Positions 55,496 to 64,000 of a stretch of DNA of 64,000 nucleotides are shown here, piece by piece. The notes below the pieces were generated by a model that was not told the DNA's origin, made no database searches, and saw only the letters and a program-made list of their open reading frames with translations. Made by a program: the position numbers and the translations under genes. This DNA is from Rhizophagus clarus. Taxonomy: Eukaryota > Glomeromycota > Glomeromycetes > Glomerales > Glomeraceae. Numbering within the stretch: the first letter of the stretch is position 1; every line of letters starts with the position of its first letter. The stretch is taken from the NCBI GenBank assembly GCA_015698045.1, contig BLAL01000324.1, positions 828,501 through 892,500 of the forward strand, read 5' to 3'.

Positions 55496-57337
55496 TAATA
55501 ACTCGGCTGCGCCGATCTATTTCTTTTAAATGTACATATTAGTCTTTTTAGGTGTAATTAAATTCTTTTTTTTATTTATTAATTTGGTTCTTTGAATAGT
55601 TTGATTACTATTAATGATCTATAAAATTTTCGTTTTTATTAATAAAAAGTAATTTTGTTCAATAATTTTTAATTTCTTTTTTTACAATATGGTATAACAA
55701 ATAGTGATTTGAGTTCTTCAAACAAGTTATTATAAATTGTAACTTATTCTTAATTGAAATATTTTGAGGATCATTTGGTTCAAAAAGTAATCTTGTAATA
55801 AATTAAATCGACAATTATCCACAAACCTATTAATAATATTACTTAATCGTAATAAATCGTGTTAAAAAAAAAAGTTTACATATAAAGATTATAGTCAGAA
55901 CGCGATATGACGAATTTCACTTACTGTATGTCTTTAAAACTTTTAAATAGTGACTTGAATGGTTTATCATGTCAAGTTCTAAAAGTTATATTAAAAATAA
56001 AAATCATGGTATCTTACCCAATAAGAGGAATCAAAGATAAAATATTTAAAAAGAAAATCATTGACATTTCATCCTTCATTTCTAGAAATCTGCCGAATCG
56101 AGAGAAAGTAAGTTTAATAATTAATATAGTAAAAAAAAAAAAATTACATCAAAAAAAAGGTAGACCGAGTATATTACCACAAAACTATTCTAAGAAATTT
56201 CCTCATAACGAAAACGACCTTATGTCATCCTTAATATAAAGTTGTTGCGAAGCTGAACAAACATCCCACAAAGAAGCGTTCCTATAAAAAAGAAGAATAA
56301 ACAAAACCGCTCTTAATGTCCTTAAAGTAAAATAAAAATTTAAGGTGGAAGTGAATGAACACGACATAAATACACAGAAAAAACAACGTACTCGTCCTTA
56401 GAATAAAGAATAAACGAAAATGTCCTATAATTTTCCTAGGACTGGACCGAAACTTTAAACATCTCTTCAATAGAACTTGCTGATAGTAAATTTATGCTAA
56501 TTTCTCGTAACTTATTTATAATAAGTTAATATTAAGAAGAAAAACAATCCAGAATTCTGAAATGTAGACCTTTAAATAGTTATTTTGTAGTATATTGGTG
56601 TTACATGTAAAATAACATTTACGATTTACGTTATTGAAACAGAAGAAATTCAAAATCATGTTTTGATCTGCATTAAAATCATTTAAATATGTTGCGCAAG
56701 GAGATTGTGGCAACTGACGTTTTTTTTTCTGAACTTTAACTAAAAAAAAAAAAAACTTGAAACGATTAAATTTTAGGAGTAACCTTCATGTAAGTTTATA
56801 TTGTGTTATTTATAGGAGAAATTTGTAAATTTTATTAACTTTTCCATAAAAAATTAATTAATTAATTATTTATTTATTATTTATTGTTATTATTTAAAAA
56901 ACACACTACTATATATGTCAAGTTGTTGCGTAAGTCAATGTGGAGATTTAAAATTGATATATTTTGACATAAAGACAACGTTATTTCGTATGACGTACAT
57001 ATAATTGAGAATTACTTTACTTAGAAACCATGAGATCTCTAAGTCTGGTTCTTAAATCTGCTTAAAAGCTTGGATCCAAGTCAAATTAATTTAGGAAATC
57101 CTGTGCTTTTCCACACTATTCAATGTGGATAAAATTTAAGAAAATGTGTTCAAAATAATTGTAGACTTGATCACTTAGGGGTAATGTTTGGATAAATAAA
57201 TTGGGTAAGATTAATGTAAAAAAAAATTCTTTTCTTTTTTTTCATGGCAGGATAAAAACTTATCTACAAACTTATCATTAGTTGCATTAATTGGTGATTA
57301 GCATTTATCCCAGAATTTTTTAACAATGGGCACGACG
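55496..57337. other. A+T-rich intergenic stretch
   Basis: A 110-codon frame at 55907-56239 (basic, with KKGRPSILPQNYSKKF) has no recognised family, no evident paralogue here, and contains an A12 run. I do not call it a gene. Nothing else was seen. Confidence 0.4.
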
Positions 57338-58050
57338 AACGATCATAACTTATTCAACATTCTTACAAATTGTCAATATATCATTCAGATCTCAAAGAAC
57401 GTTGTACCCATTGATAATGTAAGTACTGTGAATTATAATATAATCTGATAGGAATCATCTTTAGTTAATAATTGATTCTTGAAGGAAAATTGAGGGTAGG
57501 TAATTAATAAAAAGGTTTTCTTCGATAATTATTTATCAAAAGATTAGACATGAAATCACCTGAAACGTTATACAATCATGAATTAGTAATTAATTATCAT
57601 TATTTGGAAACGCAGCTGCAGAACTTATGTGTTATGAAGGTAATATACATATATATACGATACGATATAATTAATAATTGATAATTATTTCATGATTTAT
57701 ATTTTAAAAGAGATTAAATATTTGATAATGTCTCTAATTTATAATAGAATATCATGTAAAAAAATTATTTGATGAGGAGAAATGAGAGTTTAAATAATGA
57801 GAAAAAGGTAATTAATATATCGTTGTATATGCTATTCTTCCTAAAATATAATTGATTGATTGAAATTTTGTTTGTTTCAATACTTAAAAATAGTTAAGAT
57901 AGGTCTAGGTACTGATGAAGAAAAGAATAATCATCAAGACGAGACAAAATCATATAGATGATGATAAATATTGGAAGATGGTGGAGATGAAGACATAATT
58001 GACGGAATATATTCTTAAAAAGGAAAATACGAAGAGAAAAAAGAAATAGT
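57338..58050 (+). pseudogene. Exon-like blocks of an unknown gene
   Basis: About 57325-57417 reads from ATG (MGTTNDHNLFNILTNCQYII + QISKNVVPIDN) to a GTAAGT donor. About 57550-57639 reads MKSPETLYNHELVINYHYLE + TQLQNLCVMK to GTAATA. About 57960-58050 holds MVE...EYILKKENTKRKKK with an internal stop, resembling the triplicated exon at 51.2-52.0 kb. The introns between include TTTTCTTCGATAATTATTTA, also near 28085 and 50515. It is probably a decayed relative of the 50445-51990 gene. Confidence 0.35.
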
Positions 58051-58967
58051 AGGGGAAAGCAAAACATAGCAGATAGTAAAACTTTTGTTATAAACTATAA
58101 AGAATAAATAATCCGATTTATGTGCGCAATCAACAAATGATCGGGATCACATCAGCGGATGTTCATCATAATACTTTATAATGATAAAATAGACAGCTTT
58201 TCAGAAAAATGGGTTCGTCTTAAAGATGATTGATGCTGAAGTTTATTTTCTTATGTGTATATATTTTTACGGAATTTTTTTGTTAACAATTTTTAAATCG
58301 CTTCAATATCATCAAAAAGTGATAACAAATTAGTTGATAGCATACAATAGATGATCTGCAAGTAGAGTTCACATGTAACACTAATACCTGTTAATAATAA
58401 TTTAAAATTTTAGATTTTTATTACTTTGAATTCAAACTATTAGATCTTTTATTCAGACATTCTTCTAATGATGAGATGGATTATTAGAAAGAGTACAAAT
58501 AGAGCTGGTATGAAGATTAGATTAGAAAAGTGGAATCAACTTTCTTTATATATTAAATACTTGGTTGTTTCTTTGCCTATCTCCGAAGTAGTTAATTAAC
58601 AATTAAAATTGATAATTTGATTTGATGAATGAATTTTTAATGTCCTTTGCCCAAAATCCTTTTTTTTTTTAGCAAGTTTTGAAAAGCAATTCCGAATAGT
58701 GATAAAGTGATAAGCACTTGGAAGTATAGAAGTACTTTTAGAATCATTTATAGAAAATTCGGAATACAGATAGATCTTCTAACTAGATTGATCAAATTTT
58801 GTGTACAAACGAACTGAATGAATGTAAATAATTTATTTATAATGCCAGAGACCATAAAGTAAATGAACCAAATAAAAATGAATGTTATTTTATGGAAATA
58901 AACTATCTCCGATAAATGTTATTTATCCGTCAAAAAGATTTACACATTTACACATATTTATTTATTT

Positions 58968-58998
<31 letters not shown>

Positions 58999-59344
58999 GC
59001 GGGCGTGGGAGCGGGAAAATTGGGAAAATTTTGATCGGCATATGATTCTCTTTCATTAATTACGATAAAAGGAAGTAAACAGATAAATATTGAGACAGAT
59101 AATCATTTTTAAATTGTCTGATGATTGCGTGGAAAAATGACGTTAAATAGATTGACGTTTATTTTTGTACTTGTACCTTGTAATGATATAAAATACCTTT
59201 CAGAAACGTCCAAAAAGTGTTTTCCCTCACTCTTTTTTTTCTTTCACCAAAGAGTAGTAATAACTTTCATTCAACATTTTCTTTGTTCAATCCTTTCACT
59301 TTTTTTTCATTGTATTTTTGCTATAATCTTTTCTTTTCGAAAAA
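58051..59344. other. A+T-rich intergenic stretch with a T-run
   Basis: A long T homopolymer (about 58970-58996) is followed by a G-rich GCGGGCGTGGGAGCGGG island at 58999-59015, unusual in this background. The frame at 59125-59376 is not supported as a separate gene because it covers the leader and first exon of gene G in another frame. Confidence 0.45.
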
Positions 59345-60317
59345 ATGGGTCGATTATTAGATTCAAAAGTAAGTAATGTTGTTACAATGTTTTTACTGTT
59401 GCTGCTGCTGGTTTGTTATGATGATTATCATTTTTTTTTAAAAAAAAAAATTTCAATTTTATCAGACCAAAAAAACTATTATCAGATATATGGAGGAATT
59501 TAAACACCTCAAAAATCCATATGCTGAAATAAGTAAATTAATTCCTCACCTTAGTGCAAAACAAATTTGTCATCAGTAAGTTTTTTTTAAAATTTTTTTT
59601 TTTTTTTTTTTTTGAATAATAAAATATATTTATAAAAAAAAAACATTTCTCTCTTTAAATTTCATCTAGATGGAATAATGAGCTTGATCCTAGTCGTACG
59701 TAATTTTACTTATGAAAAAATATATATACATATTATTAATACGATTTTTTTAATTTTTTAATTATAATTTTTTTTCTTGATTAGTTAATCATGATCCTTT
59801 GACTGAAGATGAGAGAAAGGTCATTGATGAATGGGTTGATGCCAATCGAGAAGCCGATGGGACCATAAGCTGGAAATTTTGTCAAAGAGACATGAAAATG
59901 CGTTTTAATAAATACCATTCTACCAATAAGATCAAAAACGCATGGAATTCTAAACATAATAGACAAAAACCATATCAAAAGAACGTCGTACGTAAACAAA
60001 AACGACATGAAAGTAGTGAAGTTGCAAACCTTCCTCATCAATTCCTTGTAAATGATGTCTCTCATCGATTCTCTGTGAATGAAGATGTTAGACCTTTCGC
60101 TCATTCACTTTTAAATGGTATCAGTAATATTGGTATCACACCATTACCAACTATTATTGAACCAAATTTCTTTCAGCCTCACGCTCCACAATTATTACCA
60201 AATTCTTCTGAATTTGGTATCTGTAATTATAACTATAATAATAATAGTAATTTACCCATTATGGAACCAAAATTTCAACCTTGTTTTCCAACCATAGTTT
60301 TGAGACCTGTATTTTAG
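59345..60317 (+). CDS. Two-repeat Myb-like protein (array gene G)
   Basis: Exons 59345-59368 (24 nt), 59466-59575, 59670-59695 (26 nt) and 59785-60317; joined 693 nt, 230 residues. Repeat A (KTIIRYMEEFKHLKNPYAEI ... LSAKQICHQWNNELDPS) and repeat B (DPLTEDERKVIDEWVDANRE ... ISWKFCQRDMKMRF ... KIKNAWNSKHNR) match the Myb pattern: the end of the first repeat reads W...LDP and the end of the second I-K-N-x-W-N-S-K, as in R2R3 Myb proteins. The 26-nt exon and its phase-1 junction after LDPS/LDTN are the same as in gene F. A basic RKQKRHES stretch follows. The C-terminal ~110 residues are Pro/Asn/Phe-rich (IEPNFFQPHAPQLLPN, YNYNNNSN). It is the most conventional Myb protein of the array; likely a nuclear DNA-binding regulator. 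Confidence 0.8.
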
Positions 60318-62077
60318 ATGAGATTTGATTTTTTTTGTGTAATCATTATTTTATTTGTATATAAACATTTGTATTTTACATTAATAAAGACAAAAATGTG
60401 TAAATTTCATTGTAAAAGCATTCGTAAGAAAGTTCTATCACAAAAAAAGTATAATTCGGAAACAATGTATGAAATTTTACTTAAAATGGATAATTTTGTG
60501 TAATAACTATTATGTCATAATTAAAAATATAATAAATTTCATTTAGAATGTTTTGAATGAAATTGATCGACATGAAAGGAAAGAATTTGAAATAAATGAA
60601 ATTTAAAAGGGCAATCATACAATGCAAATAATTAAAATGGTGTTTTTTTCTCTTATCTGTATAATCTAGTAATAATTTATTTTAACCTAAAAAGAGTTAA
60701 AAGGCTTTATCACGGATCTTTCATCACTTATCAGAAATGCATCAATAATGAGTCATTCTTTGTTTTTTTTTTTTTGCTCGTGAAAGTTCTAAAATAATTA
60801 AGTTTAGGAAAAGAAAAAAAGAATATTCGGGATTAAACCTAAAATTAATTCGTTAAGAGTAGCAATTTGATTGTGCGTTTCAAATGTCATGTGTTTTTCG
60901 AATTTTTCTTTATCGATTTCTTTTTTTTTACAATCATAGAAGGAAAAAAAAATATAAATACGTAGGTTATTTTTCCAAATTTTTTTCATCGCGCAAAATT
61001 AATTTTAATCAAGTCTTTTAAGTTGGTTTAAGGAAGTGTTATATTATTTGGTCCGTGTTGATATTCCAATTATCTGAGACGTAATAAGAAAAATATATGC
61101 AATATCTTTTTTTTTTTTTTGAGTAACGGTAACTGTTACACGAACAAAACTACTGTCTCCTCCAGTAAAACTAAGCCTGTGTGAGATCAATAATTTTCTT
61201 AGCCTTTCTTAGGTAATACAATAGTAAGCTGTTAACGTCTACACCATTTGATATTTTAACCAGAATTAAAGAGTAATACGAAGAAGATCTGGACAAAAGT
61301 TATGCTACATGTTATAAATTATACTTTACAGATAAAATTATATATGATTAGCAATCACGTGGAGTGCGTAATCACAAGACCCAATTAATGAATTTGTAGA
61401 ACATTCAATAAGAATATAAATGATATTCAAAAGGAATCTTTAAAATAAAAACAAAAACGTAATCATGCCGGGGAGCTTTCTTTAAATTTTTTACTTATGC
61501 TAACACCTTAATTAGTTTAGTTATAACCTTTGCCAACTTTGGAATAAACGGACTGGTAAGGATGGTTCGTTCTGATTGGTTGAGACTTTGATAATTAAAA
61601 AAAAAAAAAATGTTATTTTAACAAAAACCGATTCTTTAACATTTTCAATATCATAATTGTTCCATCGGTTTAAACGTTTTTTAAATAATTTTAACAAAAA
61701 AATAAGTTAAGATGCGTTTGTTAAAATATTTTTAATAAAAATTACATTAATCATATTTTTAATAAAAACAATTTCAACGGACTGTTTTTTATGACATTAA
61801 TACTTCTTTTATTAATCGTTTTTAGATCTTACCATTTTTTATTAATCGTTTTATTAATCATTTATAATAAAAAATGATTGATTACATGACAGAATAATTG
61901 TTAAAAATTTTTTATTAATAAAAAAAAAACCAACTAATTAAAATCAATTATTATAAAATTTAAAAGATACTTTTTAAAAATTAATTGCTGAAAATTGTGG
62001 ATTGTGGAATTGTGAATAAATTTAGGTTTAAAAATTCACAATATTATACAATATCTTAAATCGCGATTATTCAGCTG
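60318..62077. other. A+T-rich intergenic stretch
   Basis: 3' flank of gene G. The 61-residue frames at 60318-60503 (plus) and 60804-60989 (minus) have no recognisable content. TTTATTAATCGTTTT words repeat between 61800 and 61860. Confidence 0.45.
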
Positions 62078-62203
62078 CTAACTAGTAGAAAAGCTCAGGA
62101 ATTCCTATGCGTTACTCTTCTAATCAGTAGAGGATCACCAGCATTCCAAGGCGTTACGTTTCTAATCAGTAGAAAATTGCCGGAATTCCAAAACGTTACA
62201 TTT
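62078..62203. repeat. Three 42-bp tandem repeats
   Basis: Units 62078-62119, 62120-62161 and 62162-62203 share CTAATCAGTAGAAAAT + GCCGGAATTCCAA + GCGTTACNTTT, with about a quarter of positions varying. No coding role is seen. Confidence 0.85.
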
Positions 62204-62529
62204 ATTTAAAAAACCACAATTATCAGTCTAATTATATCTGACAATGATGTATTGTCACGAAAAAAAAAAAATTAATAGTCTCATAAAATTTCATTATAAC
62301 AATGTATTGTTACAATTATTAATCTCACAAAATTTCATTATAGTCTTCGTTTTGTGAAAAAAAAATCATATTAAAAAATAACTAAATCGGTTAATTATCT
62401 ATTACTAATTAGACCGACAAGGTTACTGTTTAAAAAGAGTATGAAACGAAATTTTTTTGAACCATTGAAATTATCTCTAAAAATAAAACCAGGCAACAAT
62501 ATGTTATCGTTACTTTTAAGACTTAAAAA

Positions 62530-62810
62530 TTTCATTATAATTTAGTTGGGGTAAGTAATTTTTAATGTTCCTTTTTTTTAAAAAAATAAATAGACAATAA
62601 TAATTTTGAATCTTCAGTTAATCGTAAACCTCTCGAAAAAAATTCAACGTTGAGCAGATTGAAAATCATTTAGAATATAAGATCGTGTGGAAAGATTTAA
62701 TTTCCAAAATTAAAGATAAATTCAAAATATTACATCCAGATAATATTCCACAGAGTTATTGATTAAAAGAACTCTTCTTTCTAAAATTCCTCGGGATGCA
62801 GAGTTCATAG
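62530..62810 (+). pseudogene. Decayed Myb-like exons, relative of genes F and G
   Basis: A TATAATTTAG acceptor with TTGG and a GTAAGT at about 62540-62555 recalls the 26-nt exon of gene F. After CTTCAG (62617) the frame reads LNRKPLEKN, then shifts to NVEQIENHLEYKIVWKDLIS + KIKDKFKILHPDNIPQSY and stops at TGA 62760-62762, followed by LKELFFLK. This parallels gene F's LCHDPL ... IINWKKLISLMKGEFSKL ... NFWNLRKR. One frameshift and one stop mark it as dead. Confidence 0.55.
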
Positions 62811-64000
62811 ATTGATTGTTTGAATGATAAATATTATGAAATTAACTTATTATGAATATGAATAGAATCGTTGTACTCGATCTAATTCAAATGAACTTAA
62901 TGAACTCGTAAGTATCCCATAGCGCGCGAGAAATTTTCAAATTTTAATTGGGTGATGAATTAACCACTACATAGAAGGTTAACTTTATGATAAATTTTTT
63001 AACATTATTTGAAGAATCGGTTTATTTATACACTACGGTATAAAATAAAATAAATAAGACTATATTCTTATTAACAAAATTACTTAAAGAAAAATAAATA
63101 GTTACAAAATCATTTCAATAAATAAAACATTAATTTAAACCCTAATTGTTAGAATAGAGAGCTACTTATTCAGATAATATCAAGTAATTATTATATAAAT
63201 ATTCATAATCCATACATACTGATTTCATTATTAAGGTATTTCGTATTTTCACGCCACAACGCAATGGCCATACCTTTGTTCTTGATACTATAACTTTTAA
63301 TAAAGTTCATGTTCTACACATTCCCAAGCAATGAATAACAAGTCGTGTAGGACGTGTATAATTGTCTCATTGGCATTGGATACGAATACAACAATAACAA
63401 TTTCAACACGTACTCTTGTGTTATATATCCTTTGTGATCGATGACTCCAGCAGACTCTCTTCAAATTATATAATTATCAGCTGTTAGCCACGAACAAGAC
63501 CTTGATATTAAGATAAAAAACATCAAGCTTTTAACATGTTAGTTAGAACGGACCTATATTTACAGTAATATATTTCCGATTATGATATCTATAACGATTG
63601 TACTGGCAAATCTTTGAATTTAAAACTTTCAACGGGATGATGTACTGTATATATGCAAAAGAGTCGCTCTCGATATACAATGTTAATTTCTGGTATTACG
63701 ATAACTTAAGTTTTCTAATTCTTCAATAACCCAACAATAAATGGGTTTTCTGTTACAATTAGAATTGAGAAATAAGAGAATTTTGAGAAAAGAATTTAAT
63801 TTGTTAACAATGCGAAAAGTGGTATCAAATCACTTTTATCGAGAGCTTTTTCCGTTGATGATTTCTGTTTATAACCGTTCTGATACATATTGTACTGCTG
63901 TATAATAATTTTCTCTTTCCAAAGAAAACAAGAGATGTCAAAAAAGTTGGTGAAAGATGTACTAATTGAATAAAACTTTAATAAATAAAAAGAAAGAATT
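62811..64000. other. A+T-rich intergenic stretch to the window end
   Basis: No gene, RNA or clear repeat could be supported. Confidence 0.45.

Noticed and set aside
55907..56239. 110-residue basic protein with a GRPS motif
   Set aside because: No paralogue, no domain, and an A12 run inside; insufficient support for a gene.

Overview
The window is nuclear DNA of a filamentous fungus, most likely an arbuscular mycorrhizal fungus of the Rhizophagus/Glomeromycotina type. This is an inference. The supporting signs are the very A+T-rich background, short spliceosomal introns (about 60-130 bp, GTAAGT-like donors, TAG/CAG acceptors), many decayed lineage-type gene families, and both young and old transposons. 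No rRNA, tRNA, CRISPR array or bacterial-type operon was seen.

Layout. 1-500 holds scattered TGTCCGGAA/TTCCGGACA words. 3447-10840 is a nearly complete, very young Ty3/gypsy LTR retrotransposon: two 569-bp LTRs with only 2 differences and an ATAG target duplication. It has gag, a canonical -1 frameshift site, PR-RT-RNase H broken by one amber codon, a separate integrase ORF, and an unexplained third ORF running into the 3' LTR. 14602-15314 is a spliced gene for a small multi-pass membrane protein. 11178-11592 and 16318-16721 are two copies of what looks like a gene 5' end. 17938-18468 is a polypyrimidine repeat. 20744-22612 is an apparently intact pogo-type DNA transposon sitting in the eighth codon of a host gene (20721-23978) that resembles ADP-ribosyltransferase-fold proteins. 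24490-26254 is a decayed gene on the minus strand. 31995-34999 is a tandem pair of secreted lectin + aerolysin-like proteins with an unusual C-terminal membrane segment. The first copy is frameshifted and the second is intact.

The second half (29-63 kb) is the most distinctive part. It is a scattered array of small spliced genes that I infer to be one Myb/SANT-like family. Four lie on the minus strand (29115-29998, 39278-39873, 42368-43102, 46512-47685); three of these keep the helical domain and all four start with a 9-12-nt coding micro-exon. Two multi-repeat genes lie on the plus strand (53629-55495, 59345-60317) and share a 26-nt internal exon. A decayed copy lies at 62530-62810. Between them are decayed exons of other families, some tandemly copied. 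The region reads as a gene birth-and-death locus: family-specific N-terminal domains are kept while the C-terminal exons differ widely (Ala/Thr repeat, 11-residue repeat, membrane tail, 109-residue internal duplication).

All exon calls were made by eye from splice signals, frame continuity and paralogue comparison. RNA-seq and profile searches would decide them.
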